Below the pieces are notes generated by a model. The model was given only the letters and a program-made list of their open reading frames with translations. It ran no database searches and had not been told where the DNA came from. Positions 14,412-22,876 of a stretch of 27,676 nucleotides of DNA are shown piece after piece. The stretch comes from SAR202 cluster bacterium Io17-Chloro-G7. Its GTDB lineage: Bacteria > Chloroflexota > Dehalococcoidia > UBA3495. Position 1 is the stretch's first letter. Each line of letters opens with the position of its first letter. Location of the stretch: assembly GCA_002817055.1 (NCBI GenBank), contig MUCU01000003.1:1-27676 (forward strand), in the 5' to 3' direction. Made by a program: the position numbers and the translations under genes.

Positions 14412-16292
14412 ATGACCGTTGTAGACGACATAAAGGGCCGTCTGGACATTTTGGAGGTTGTCTCCCAGCACGTACCGCTGCAGAAATCAGGGCGGAGCTA
14501 CAAAGCCAACTGTCCGTTCCACCAAGAAAAAACGCCTTCGTTCCACGTATTCCCCGACCGGCAGTCCTGGCGGTGTTTCGGGGCATGCGCCACGGGCGGG
14601 GATATTTTCTCTTTTGTAATGCGGGCGGAGAACCTAGAATTCGGTGATGCCTTGAAACGGCTATCCGAGCAATCGGGTGTTCCCCTCCCCAGCCGCCAGG
14701 GACGATCCCAGCAGCAAGCATCGCTAGAAATAAACGAGGCCGCCAGAGAGTATTTCCAGCGGATGCTGGCTTCGGCCCAAGGCGCGGAGGCAAGGGCTTA
14801 TCTGGAACGCCGTGGCTTGACCAGAAGTGTGATTGAATCATTCGAGTTAGGGTTTAGCCCTCAGGACGGTGAGTCCCTAAAAAGAGCCTTGGTCGACCAG
14901 AAGCACACGGTGCAAGAATTGGCCCAAGCCGGCTTGGTGCATGTAAATGAAAGTGGATGGGCCCGGGACCTGTTTCGCGGGCGATTGATGTTTCCAATCC
15001 GAAATAACTCGGGGGAGTTGACCGGGTTTGGAGGACGGGCCTTAAAAGACGCCACTCCAAAATACCTGAATACTCCCCGAACTCCAGCGTTCGACAAAGG
15101 CCGGATATTGTACGGTTTGCACCTGGCCAAGAAACAGGCCAACGAAAAAGGCTTGGTGGTGGTAGAAGGCTATATGGACGTGATTGCCGCCCACCAGCAC
15201 GGGTATGACAACGCAGTCGCGTCCATGGGGACGGCCCTTACCGAATACCAAGTGGACGCCATTCGTAGGCTGACATCCAAAATAGTTATGGCCTTGGATG
15301 CGGATGCCGCTGGCCAGCAGGCGACTCTTCGCAGTCTCGAATCATCATGGCGCGTGTTCCAAACTTCGGTGGCGGGCCGGTCCAATGGCACTACCATATT
15401 CCAGCAACAAACGGTTTTGGAACTAAAGGTCGCTGTCTTGCCATCGGGGAAAGACCCGGACGATTTAATCCGCGCCTCTTCCGGAGATTGGTCGCACTTA
15501 ATTGAAAATGCGACGCCGTTCCTAGACTATCTGTTGTCCGCCCTATCGGCCCAATTGGACACATCTACCCCTCAAGGAAAGGCAAAACTAGTCGACGTGA
15601 TGTTCCCGCTGATAGCGGCGGTGCCGGAACCGACCCAACAAGACCAGTACTTCCAGTCTTTGGCCGCTCATCTGGGAGTGACCCAGGAAACTCTCAAGGC
15701 GACCATTGGCCGCCCGTTACCCGTGAGGCAAACCCGAGGCCCGAGGTCCCAAGGTCAGTCGCCGGCTCAGTCGCAACGCCGTGGTGCGACGGCGTCTCCC
15801 TTCGCCAAAATGGACCGGGACCCTCTGGAAGACTTTTGTTTGGCATTGCTGTTACAAAACAGGGAGTTGAAAAAACAATTGGAGGACATCAGGCCAGAGT
15901 ATTTTCGCCGGCTGGAAAACCGGGAGATATTTAGCCAGTTGGCTCGGGCGACTGGCGCGGAAGCGGATGAGCCCGAGACCGGTTCCCCTAATTCTATACA
16001 AAATCATCTGGAACTGGACGAGGAGCTTAGCGAGCATGTGGGTACATTAGCCAGTAAATCGCTTCCCGCCATGGATCAACGAGGCGTGCTAAGCGCATTG
16101 CGGGATGTAATTCGCCGGTTGGAGGAACGCCACCTTCGGGAGCTAAAAGCAGAAGAAGAGATCAGGTTCACCGATTCGCCTTCGGAACTGCTTGAGGATG
16201 TCCACCAAGGGATTTTGGAAGTTAACGAGCGGTTACGACAAAATCAAGGCAGAAGAAACTCTTTGAACCAAGACGCATCGATTTTGCATTAA
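14412..16292 (+). CDS. dnaG: DNA primase DnaG
   Basis: A 626-residue primase that makes RNA primers at the replication fork. The N-terminal CHC2 zinc finger is Cys34-x2-His37 (CPFHQEKTPSF) with Cys55 and Cys59 in RCFGACATGGD. The second pair is spaced CxxxC rather than the more common CxxC. The TOPRIM domain follows, with VVEGYMDV (Glu near 253) and ALDADAAG (metal-binding aspartates near 296). The C-terminal third, from about residue 430, is the helicase-interacting region and is poorly conserved. The start is ATG; its ribosome-binding site is weak. rpoD follows 90 bp downstream, as in the classic dnaG-rpoD pair. rpsU is not present upstream. Confidence 0.96.
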   Translation: MTVVDDIKGRLDILEVVSQHVPLQKSGRSYKANCPFHQEKTPSFHVFPDRQSWRCFGACATGGDIFSFVMRAENLEFGDALKRLSEQSGVPLPSRQGRSQQQASLEINEAAREYFQRMLASAQGAEARAYLERRGLTRSVIESFELGFSPQDGESLKRALVDQKHTVQELAQAGLVHVNESGWARDLFRGRLMFPIRNNSGELTGFGGRALKDATPKYLNTPRTPAFDKGRILYGLHLAKKQANEKGLVVVEGYMDVIAAHQHGYDNAVASMGTALTEYQVDAIRRLTSKIVMALDADAAGQQATLRSLESSWRVFQTSVAGRSNGTTIFQQQTVLELKVAVLPSGKDPDDLIRASSGDWSHLIENATPFLDYLLSALSAQLDTSTPQGKAKLVDVMFPLIAAVPEPTQQDQYFQSLAAHLGVTQETLKATIGRPLPVRQTRGPRSQGQSPAQSQRRGATASPFAKMDRDPLEDFCLALLLQNRELKKQLEDIRPEYFRRLENREIFSQLARATGAEADEPETGSPNSIQNHLELDEELSEHVGTLASKSLPAMDQRGVLSALRDVIRRLEERHLRELKAEEEIRFTDSPSELLEDVHQGILEVNERLRQNQGRRNSLNQDASILH

Positions 16293-16304
16293 CCGGCATC
16301 AGAC

Positions 16305-16334
16305 ACTGGCCGGACCTGTACTGACTGGACCTGG
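16305..16334. repeat. 15-bp imperfect duplication between dnaG and rpoD
   Basis: ACTGGCCGGACCTGT (16305-16319) is followed by ACTGACTGGACCTGG (16320-16334), 11 matches of 15. It lies in the 90-bp gap between dnaG and rpoD. Confidence 0.55.
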
Positions 16335-16382
16335 CACTACAAAATTAATACCGACCCAATAAGCGCAAGAGGTTATATACGA

Positions 16383-17954
16383 ATGGTACGACGCAGCAAT
16401 CGCAGCGAGCTAAACCCGGAAGATTTCGTAGAGACTAACGGGGAATCCGACGGACCGGACAAACTGATGGAAATCATCCGGGGCGTCAACGAGTCTGGGG
16501 ATGACGACTCTCCGGGAGAATCCAACGGGCAGCCTTCCTCGGATTTACGGGTAGAGCAGGCCGACGATCAATGGGATGCCGTCTCGACCGAGGAAAAGTC
16601 GACCGATGCTACTCCGGAAACTGGGGAAGAAACAGAGAACGAAGAGCCGGATTGGGAACCCGAGACCGATTCCATGGAAGTGCTCGACGACCCGGTTCGG
16701 ATGTACCTGAGGGAGATCGGACGGGTGCGATTGCTGACCTCCATCGATGAACGGACCTTGGCCCGGAAGATTGAAGGCGGTAAACACCTGCAAGGGTTAC
16801 AGAAGGAGTTTAACGGTCTGGAAGGCCGACAGCCCAAATCTTGGGAAGTTACCCTAGCTCTCTTTCGCCGAATGGTGAATGCTTCTCCTCTGGTGGAAGC
16901 CTTGGGCGAACAACTGGGATTGCCGGGCAGCTTGACCTTGTCCCAAGTGACCGACCACAACAAGTTGCGCTCGGCCATAGACGCTGAGGTTTCCTTGGAC
17001 CTTTTGGCCGCCGTTGGGGAGACCCTGGATGAAACTCCCGAGAGTATTTACGCTCAGGTAATCAACCTTTCCTTGAGTTCTTGGCTGTTGCCCCCCGACG
17101 CCATTGACGTGCTGGAGGATTGCACGCTGAATGAATTGGACGCAACCCTAAACCAAGCGCACTGTGATGAAGATTTACAGCAATTGGAGCCCCTGTTCCG
17201 CGCCTACTTCCGGCGAATTGACGCCGAGGCTGATCGCGCGCAGGCCCGATTGACCGAAGCCAATTTGAGGCTGGTGGTCAGCGTGGCCAAGAAGTACATT
17301 GGTAGGGGCATGGCCCTTTTGGACATGATACAAGAAGGCAACATCGGCTTGATACGGGCCGTGGAGAAGTTCGACTATCGCAAGGGTTACAAGTTCAGCA
17401 CTTATGCCACATGGTGGATTCGCCAAGCCATCACGAGGGCCATTGCCGACCAAGCCCGGACCATCCGCATTCCGGTTCACATGGTTGAAACCATCAACAA
17501 ACTGATGCGCCAGCACCGCAGGCTGCTACAGGAGTACGGTCGCGAGCCCACCGCCGAAGAGATTGGTCTGGCAATGGAAATCGGACCCGAAAAAGTTGAG
17601 GAGATTCTCAAAATCTCTCAAGAGCCGGTCTCGTTGGAGACACCCATCGGCGAGGAGGAAGACTCCCACCTAGGAGATTTCATTGAAGACCGCAATGCGC
17701 AAGCCCCGGCCGATGCTGCCTCGTTCCAGTTGCTGAAAGAACAGGTCGACGAGGTGCTGCATACTCTTACCGACCGGGAGGCCAGGGTACTTCAACTCCG
17801 GTTTGGCCTGGAAGACGGGCGCAGCCGGACGTTGGAAGAGGTTGGGCGCGACTTTGGAGTTACCAGGGAGCGGATCCGCCAGATTGAGGCCAAGGCGCTT
17901 CGAAAGTTGCGCCATCCCACCAGGTCACGCAAGCTCAAAGACTTCTTAGAGTAG
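16383..17954 (+). CDS. rpoD: Primary sigma factor RpoD/SigA
   Basis: A 523-residue housekeeping sigma-70 factor. An acidic N-terminus (about 1-95) precedes region 1.2 ([17 protein letters not shown], about 103-119). Then comes a long non-conserved insert (about 140-285). Regions 2.1-2.4 follow ([18 protein letters not shown] through [17 protein letters not shown]), then region 3 ([11 protein letters not shown]) and region 4 ([35 protein letters not shown]). The complete region 2 to 4 set and the location after dnaG identify it as the primary factor and not an alternative one. The insert sits where Escherichia coli RpoD also carries a non-conserved segment, but the sequence is different. The start is ATG, with AAGAGG upstream. 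A strong hairpin follows at 17981. Confidence 0.96.
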   Translation: MVRRSNRSELNPEDFVETNGESDGPDKLMEIIRGVNESGDDDSPGESNGQPSSDLRVEQADDQWDAVSTEEKSTDATPETGEETENEEPDWEPETDSMEVLDDPVRMYLREIGRVRLLTSIDERTLARKIEGGKHLQGLQKEFNGLEGRQPKSWEVTLALFRRMVNASPLVEALGEQLGLPGSLTLSQVTDHNKLRSAIDAEVSLDLLAAVGETLDETPESIYAQVINLSLSSWLLPPDAIDVLEDCTLNELDATLNQAHCDEDLQQLEPLFRAYFRRIDAEADRAQARLTEANLRLVVSVAKKYIGRGMALLDMIQEGNIGLIRAVEKFDYRKGYKFSTYATWWIRQAITRAIADQARTIRIPVHMVETINKLMRQHRRLLQEYGREPTAEEIGLAMEIGPEKVEEILKISQEPVSLETPIGEEEDSHLGDFIEDRNAQAPADAASFQLLKEQVDEVLHTLTDREARVLQLRFGLEDGRSRTLEEVGRDFGVTRERIRQIEAKALRKLRHPTRSRKLKDFLE

Positions 17955-17980
17955 TAGATTTTTCGTCTTTGAATTCAAAA

Positions 17981-18015
17981 CGGCGCTGCCCATTCACCGT
18001 AGATGGGTAGCGCCG
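17981..18015. terminator. Strong hairpin after rpoD
   Basis: A 13-bp stem with one G-U pair (17981-17993 with 18003-18015) closes a 9-nt loop, 27 bases after the rpoD stop. On the plus strand no T-tract follows. On the minus strand the stem is followed by TTTTGAATTC. It probably ends the dnaG-rpoD message or protects its 3' end. Confidence 0.6.
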
Positions 18016-18138
18016 ACAATTAGGCTTGCACGACCGTGGACCCGTCCGCAAACTCCTCATTCGGTGCGCCGGAATTCCTTGTTTCTGGCAAAACGCTGGT
18101 GATAAACTAGCCCTGAATCCAAATAGGGAGGGGGAAAC

Positions 18139-18351
18139 GTGGGAGAACAGGACCACCCCAAATGCTTAAAGTGCGAAATAGGGCAACTTGTGCCGTTATC
18201 CGACTACGGGGGACAGGGCGCTGCCGTCCATTACAAGGCATGGGTGTGCATCAACCCCGCATGCGGGTTCAACCTCAAAATCCGCAATGGTGACATCTAT
18301 TTGAATGAGCCCATAACCCCGGGCGGAATGAACACTCCAAGGGCGCGTTAA
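18139..18351 (+). CDS. Small zinc-ribbon protein
   Basis: A 70-residue protein with a two-knuckle zinc-ribbon layout: Cys9-x2-Cys12 (KCLKCEIG) and Cys37-x4-Cys42 (WVCINPACGFNLKI). The hydrophobic strand pattern between them fits. Its function is unknown; such proteins often bind nucleic acids or act as small adaptors. The start is GTG, with a purine-rich GGGAGGGGG 4-12 bases upstream, which decides the start. It stands alone between rpoD and the sortase gene, with more than 180 bp on each side. Confidence 0.75.
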   Translation: MGEQDHPKCLKCEIGQLVPLSDYGGQGAAVHYKAWVCINPACGFNLKIRNGDIYLNEPITPGGMNTPRAR

Positions 18352-18584
18352 TTCTACGAAAAAATCCCTATCTTCGACGCCCAACGCAATCCACTCAGAC
18401 CAACTGGTTGGACAACCTTCCGGTGCCAGCCTCACTTATTAACCTCTATTCTTCTAAAGGTGGGCGGTGAAGGTGCGGTGGGGGATCAACCTCAGAAGTA
18501 ATTATTCAGAGACTGCCTTCGTCCTTCTTTACATGTCTCTTGTTAGTTATGGAAGTACGGTGGTAGCTATGAGAAGGAGGTGAA

Positions 18585-19553
18585 ATGGAGGCTGGATACG
18601 ATTACTTATTGCTCCGCGGACGACTGCAGCGGAAATTCTTCGGATACTCCGGAATTATTATATTAGTCTTTGGCGCATTGCTGCTGGCTACCGGTGGAGC
18701 TTACTACGGGTATGCGGCCAAGGCCCGGGCCGATTTGGCAGACTTGAACGTCACCATTCCCGGCGCTTCGATGGTCCAAAACCTGGCTCAAAACCGAGTT
18801 CAAGCTCCAGTTACGACCACCACCGATAACTTCAGTGACAGTCGCCCCAGTGCTCAAAAAGCCGTCAGCGCTTCATCTGGCCAGCTTAACGAGCCGATCA
18901 ACGCACTGGGTTCAGCCAAGGTACTACCGAGCTTGTCCAGCGTGGCCATCAACGCCAAGCAGCTATATCCGGGGGAGGCACTGAGCGCTGCCTCCTGGAG
19001 CAATCCTTGGTCTTTCGAGCCTCTGGCCTACCGCGCGAAAGTGCTGCTTCAAGGGTTTTCTCCCATTGAACCCGGAGCGATTCAGCCCACCGGGGCCTTG
19101 GGCGCCGCCACCAGAATCATTATGCCTTCAATTGGCATTGACTCCACTATCGGTGAATTGGAGATTTTTAACCTTGGGAATAGCCGGGCTTACGAGACAC
19201 CAGACCGTATCGTGGGCCACATTCCCGAAACCGCCAATGCCGGCGAAGCGGGGAGCTCTTGGTTCTTCGGGCATACCGAAAGCCCAACATTGGGAGAGGG
19301 ATCTGTCTTCTTTAATCTGCAACAAGTGCCGGGGAAATTGCGGAACGGCGAAGAGGTTTTCATCATCACGGAGACCGGTCAAACTCAGTATCTGTACCGC
19401 GTCACGTCGTCTCAAGTCGTTCATCAAGACGACATGGCCCTATACGAAACCGGTCAGGCAACAATCCACCTGGTGTCGTGCGTCCCCCGATTGGTATACG
19501 ACCACCGGTTGATCGTAACGGGCGAGTTGGTCGCCAAGAAGACACCGTCATAA
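18585..19553 (+). CDS. Membrane-anchored sortase (class D/E-like)
   Basis: A 322-residue sortase, a transpeptidase on the outer face of the membrane that joins surface proteins to the cell wall or to each other. One N-terminal membrane helix (about residues 22-45) is followed by a long Ser/Thr/Ala/Gln-rich linker (about 50-170). The catalytic barrel ends the protein, with His230 (WFFGHTE), Cys299 (IHLVSCVP) and Arg308 (DHRLIVTGEL), nine residues after the Cys as usual. The start is ATG at 18585, with AAGGAGGTGA (18574-18583), a full-length anti-Shine-Dalgarno match, so expression is likely strong. No LPxTG-like substrate or pilin gene is in the window. The finding suits a single-membrane cell envelope. 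A terminator follows at 19573. Confidence 0.9.
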   Translation: MEAGYDYLLLRGRLQRKFFGYSGIIILVFGALLLATGGAYYGYAAKARADLADLNVTIPGASMVQNLAQNRVQAPVTTTTDNFSDSRPSAQKAVSASSGQLNEPINALGSAKVLPSLSSVAINAKQLYPGEALSAASWSNPWSFEPLAYRAKVLLQGFSPIEPGAIQPTGALGAATRIIMPSIGIDSTIGELEIFNLGNSRAYETPDRIVGHIPETANAGEAGSSWFFGHTESPTLGEGSVFFNLQQVPGKLRNGEEVFIITETGQTQYLYRVTSSQVVHQDDMALYETGQATIHLVSCVPRLVYDHRLIVTGELVAKKTPS

Positions 19554-19572
19554 AGACAGGTACTTCTGTATG

Positions 19573-19608
19573 CAAAAAGAGGCGGGGAATTGAACCCGCT
19601 TCTTTTTG
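19573..19608. terminator. Bidirectional intrinsic terminator
   Basis: A 14-bp stem with one G-U pair (19573-19586 with 19595-19608) encloses an 8-nt loop. The stem begins with five A and ends with five T, so a U-tract is available to both strands. It lies between the convergent sortase and phosphodiesterase genes and can serve both. Confidence 0.85.
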
Positions 19609-19629
19609 TTTAGAGGCTCGAATAACGAT

Positions 19630-20436
19630 CTAAGTTAATTGGCGGTCCAACTCCCTTTTTTGTTGCACTGTCTGTGCCAGATGGTTCGTGACCACAGCCT
19701 CCAGCCGGGCTTCGGCCATCGCTCCCATGTCGTAGTGAAAATCCGAATCCCAGGCCAACACTCGATGACCTCGATTGCGAAATTTACGGTGTATGTTTTC
19801 GTTATAAGTGTCATTGGCGGGGTCATACCATTGGGCTTGCACCAAGGGGCTGAACCACCTTGACCTGATGGGATAAGGATGACGCTTAGACCATATGTAG
19901 CCCCGGGATATTCGCGGCTCCATTCGTCTCAGGTGATAGAGGGCCACAGGATTGAAGCTGGCAACCAGAGTACTGTCCCAGCGTTGGTGGCGTCTTATCG
20001 TTTCGGCTACCAGATAAGCTATTAGCTTCATTCCGCTGATGATTACTTTCATTTCCACGTTGATCAGGAGATCTCTCGGCAGCAACTCGAACACCTCGTC
20101 CAAAGTCGGGGCGCCTTGGCCTTTGAACGCCGGACCAAACCATGACCCGACATCCAGAGAACGCACATCGGAATAAGTGGCAGCATCGACCCGGCCCGTG
20201 CCATTGCTGGTACGACCCAAACGGTGGTCGTGAAATACCACAAGTTGGCGGTCCCTGGTCAGCCTTACGTCCAACTCCACGCCGTCGGCCCCAGCGGCCA
20301 TGGCATTGGTAAACGCTGGCAACGTGTTTTCGGGTGCGGTGGAAACGTCGCCGCGGTGAGCTATCACCAAGGGCAGAGACAGGGAGCCTGCCTCTATGTC
20401 CCAGGATGTGGCAGCGCGTTTTATATCTGAAGGCAA
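19630..20436 (-). CDS. Glycerophosphodiester phosphodiesterase
   Basis: A 268-residue TIM-barrel enzyme that hydrolyses glycerophosphodiesters to glycerol-3-phosphate and an alcohol. The family motifs are all present: His27-Arg28 (IAHRGD), Glu36 (APENT), Glu54 and Asp56 (GVELDVRLT), His69 (VVFHDHRLGRTSNG) and Glu in INVEMKV. No signal peptide is visible, so a cytoplasmic UgpQ-like role is more likely than a periplasmic GlpQ one. The start is uncertain: the TTG at 20436 has no clear ribosome-binding site, and no ATG precedes the first strand. It is divergent from the MFS gene and convergent with the sortase gene. Confidence 0.92.
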   Translation of the reverse strand: MPSDIKRAATSWDIEAGSLSLPLVIAHRGDVSTAPENTLPAFTNAMAAGADGVELDVRLTRDRQLVVFHDHRLGRTSNGTGRVDAATYSDVRSLDVGSWFGPAFKGQGAPTLDEVFELLPRDLLINVEMKVIISGMKLIAYLVAETIRRHQRWDSTLVASFNPVALYHLRRMEPRISRGYIWSKRHPYPIRSRWFSPLVQAQWYDPANDTYNENIHRKFRNRGHRVLAWDSDFHYDMGAMAEARLEAVVTNHLAQTVQQKRELDRQLT

Positions 20437-20665
20437 TTTATTCGTCGCCGAACGGGGGATTTACGGGCCGGTCTGGTCGATTCAATTTCTCGTGTGGTGG
20501 CCAGCACATCTCAGTTAACTATCCGTTTGGGCGTCTGTCAAGCCAGCGCATCAAAAAGTATTCCCGTCTGGAATGCTAGTAGAATAGACCGGTCCGCTCA
20601 AAGACCGAAGTCTGCATGGTCTCAGTCTTGTTACCAGCAACCAAATATACCGGAGGCCTTAATCG

Positions 20666-21922
20666 TTGGAACCCCGGCCCACCACATGCGGACCGTTACC
20701 CGCCGTTCTGCAAAACCGGCAGTTTCGGCTGCTTTGGTATGTTGGGACGCTAGCCGAGACAGCGCGGTGGATGGAGTTATTGGTCATCAGCTGGCTGGTG
20801 CTTCAAGCCACTGAATCTCCTTTTCAACTGGGTTTGGTGTTGGTATTCAACAATCTGCCCAGACCCTTCCTTTCACTGTTCACCGGTTGGATCGCGGACC
20901 GCGCCAGCCGCCACTTGATGCTCATCGTATCCCAGACTTCAAACATGTTCACGGCTGTGGCCCTGTTGACTCTAATAATATTGGGTGCGATCGAGCCGTG
21001 GCATGTCTTTGTGGCAGCTTTCATCATGGGCGTTAGCAGGTCGCTTGAAGACCCGTCACGACGGACCGCCATCTTGGACGCTGTTGGGGAAACGCGCTTG
21101 GTCAACGCCACGTCGTTGGAAGTTATTAGCAACACAGCAGGCAAGGTGGTCGGCCCATTGGTTGGTGGAATAGTAATCGACTCGATGGGATTTACCGGGT
21201 CTTATGGGATATTGCTGGGCATTCATCTATGCAATCTGACATTACTGGTGACCCGGGTAAGAATCCCCAACGTGGTCCAGAGTTCTGTGAGTGAGCCAAT
21301 GTGGACGGGGCTTGGCAGCACATTAAAATATGCCCTCCACAGTCCGACGTTGGTAGGACTTTTCTACGTGACGGTGGTGATGAATGCGATGGCGTTCCCG
21401 GTAAGGCAGTTCATACCCGTCATCGGACAAGACCATCTGCACGTCGGCGCAACGCTGGTAGGATTGTTGGTGGCGTCTGAAGGGATCGGTCAACTGGCCG
21501 GAGCCGGAGTGATGGCCATGACCCGAAACTTCCAATATCTGGGCCGGGTATTGGTTTTCGGTTCGATCGGCGTCCTTGCCATGACATTGTCATTTCCTTG
21601 GTTGCCTTGGTACGGATTGGCCCTAGTTGCCCTGATCATGGGCGGGCTTGGCCAAGCCGGTTTTAGCACAATGCAAAGTACCATAGCTATGCTTTCCGCA
21701 CCCCAGGAGATGCGCGGGAGAATGATGGGTCTCCTTAGCGTATTCATCGGGGCTGGCACCCCGTTGGGAACGCTGGAAATGGGAGCGATCGCCGCAGTGA
21801 GCACACAGTGGGCGATTTCGGCCAATGCGCTCGCCGGGTTGGCCCTGTTGTTGCCGTTGGTCTTCCTGTCCCCGCTGGTAAAACGGCCCGTTACTCGGCA
21901 GGAGGCGGTCACCAGCCTTTGA
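20666..21922 (+). CDS. MFS transporter, EntS-like exporter family
   Basis: A 418-residue integral membrane protein of the major facilitator superfamily, with about 11-12 hydrophobic helices. Between helices 2 and 3 it shows the short MFS loop motif (GWIADRASRHLMLI). The sequence LWYVGTLAETARWMELLVISWLVLQAT near the N-terminus is typical of the MFS_3/EntS-like exporter branch, which moves siderophores or drugs out by proton antiport. The substrate is unknown. The start is TTG at 20666, with GGAGG nine bases upstream (20652-20656); no in-frame ATG with a better site exists before the first helix. It is divergent from the phosphodiesterase gene across 229 bp in which I find no clear promoter. 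Confidence 0.88.
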   Translation: MEPRPTTCGPLPAVLQNRQFRLLWYVGTLAETARWMELLVISWLVLQATESPFQLGLVLVFNNLPRPFLSLFTGWIADRASRHLMLIVSQTSNMFTAVALLTLIILGAIEPWHVFVAAFIMGVSRSLEDPSRRTAILDAVGETRLVNATSLEVISNTAGKVVGPLVGGIVIDSMGFTGSYGILLGIHLCNLTLLVTRVRIPNVVQSSVSEPMWTGLGSTLKYALHSPTLVGLFYVTVVMNAMAFPVRQFIPVIGQDHLHVGATLVGLLVASEGIGQLAGAGVMAMTRNFQYLGRVLVFGSIGVLAMTLSFPWLPWYGLALVALIMGGLGQAGFSTMQSTIAMLSAPQEMRGRMMGLLSVFIGAGTPLGTLEMGAIAAVSTQWAISANALAGLALLLPLVFLSPLVKRPVTRQEAVTSL

Positions 21923-22011
21923 TGCTAGAAGCTGCCAACCCTGCCAAGTTTTGCTAGCTTGTGCCTGGCAACCGGAAGGGTTATATTCTGAGTGCGCTTC
22001 AGCTTTGCCAG

Positions 22012-22089
22012 ACCGTTCTGCGGGACCGGTTCGCGGGACCGGTTCGCGGGATCGCTTCACGGAACTGCTTCACGGAACTGCCTCAGGGC
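22012..22089. repeat. 13-bp tandem repeat, six units
   Basis: Units start at 22012, 22025, 22038, 22051, 22064 and 22077. They read ACCGTTCTGCGGG, ACCGGTTCGCGGG twice, ATCGCTTCACGGA, ACTGCTTCACGGA and ACTGCCTCAGGGC. The period is exactly 13 throughout and neighbouring units are the most alike, as expected from stepwise slippage. It ends 26 bp before the GGAGG of the protoglobin-like gene and forms most of its leader. Confidence 0.92.
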
Positions 22090-22124
22090 CGGGCGCGGGC
22101 GTAGGAACCAAAACTGGAGGGTAT

Positions 22125-22763
22125 ATGCCGAGAATCGTCGACTGGCCAGCGCGTATGAGGGAAGTGGCGGAGTTTGTCGGCTTGGGCCCAGCCGAGTTGG
22201 CGGTCATCAGGGCCACCGCGCCGGTGGTTTTGGAGCATGGAGAAGAGTTGACCGCTGCGGTATACGATCATTTCCTGAAGTTCACCGACTCCCGGAGGTT
22301 TTTCTTGGCGGAAGACGGAGAAGTAGACGAACCAAAGTTGGAGCGTCGAAAGCACAGCTTATTGCGCTGGCTAAAGGGTTCTATCGACTTCAAACTGGAT
22401 GAGGACTACCCGATCAGGGTGTTAGCGACGGGCATTGTCCACAGTCACCCTCCCCTCCACAGGGCCCATTTAGGATCTATTCCCAGCCGCTACATGGTAG
22501 CTACGATCTCCTATATCCAAACGGCCCTCAACGATATTTTCTTCAAGGAATACGACACCGCCGAAGAAGCCGATAGGGCATCGGTCGCTTGGAGCAAGCT
22601 TCTAATGGTGCAACTTGACGTTCTGCTGGCTGGTTATATGAACGACACACCTACGGAACCAGAGATTCCGGAAGCCGAGGTCCCTAAGGCCGAAATTACC
22701 GAATCCGAAAATAACGTTGCCGGAAACAGGGTCGGCGCAAAAACAGTCGAAACAATCAATTAA
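22125..22763 (+). CDS. Stand-alone protoglobin-like heme protein
   Basis: A 212-residue protein. Residues about 12-170 match the all-helical protoglobin/globin-coupled-sensor fold. The clearest signature is the F-helix end, where several histidines (His106, His108, His112, His115) precede GSIPSRYMVATISYI, like the HIPLRYI segment of archaeal protoglobin. A heme-binding proximal His is likely among these, but I cannot choose which. No methyl-accepting, cyclase or kinase output domain follows. Instead there is an acidic, Pro/Glu-rich tail (about 178-200) with a loose PEAEVPKAEI repeat. It may sense or bind O2, NO or CO. The start is ATG at 22125, with GGAGG four bases upstream. A six-unit 13-bp repeat fills its leader. 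Confidence 0.8.
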   Translation: MPRIVDWPARMREVAEFVGLGPAELAVIRATAPVVLEHGEELTAAVYDHFLKFTDSRRFFLAEDGEVDEPKLERRKHSLLRWLKGSIDFKLDEDYPIRVLATGIVHSHPPLHRAHLGSIPSRYMVATISYIQTALNDIFFKEYDTAEEADRASVAWSKLLMVQLDVLLAGYMNDTPTEPEIPEAEVPKAEITESENNVAGNRVGAKTVETIN

Positions 22764-22784
22764 AATACCCGGTAAAATACCCGG
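22761..22784. repeat. 12-bp duplication across a stop codon
   Basis: TAAAATACCCGG occurs twice head to tail (22761-22772, 22773-22784). The first three bases of the first copy are the stop codon of the protoglobin-like gene, so the duplication sits exactly at the gene's end. Confidence 0.9.
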
Positions 22785-22876
22785 CGGTCGGCCTGTGCAT
22801 AGGGTAAGAAAATAAATGTTTGCGCGTAGAAAAGCCTGCTGGGGAATCACGATTTTAAGAAATCAGGAGTTGGAAT

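Noticed and set aside
19573..19608. Reverse strand of the terminator resembles a tRNA T-arm (GCGGGTTCAATTCCCC), as might be left by an integration event
   Set aside because: The stem-loop geometry is off by one base from a true T-arm, and no other tRNA part lies beside it. The A- and T-flanked stem is fully explained as a terminator.
21951..22124. Upstream extension of the protoglobin-like protein
   Set aside because: It would translate the 13-bp repeat array, whose period is not a multiple of three. ATG 22125 has GGAGG at proper spacing.
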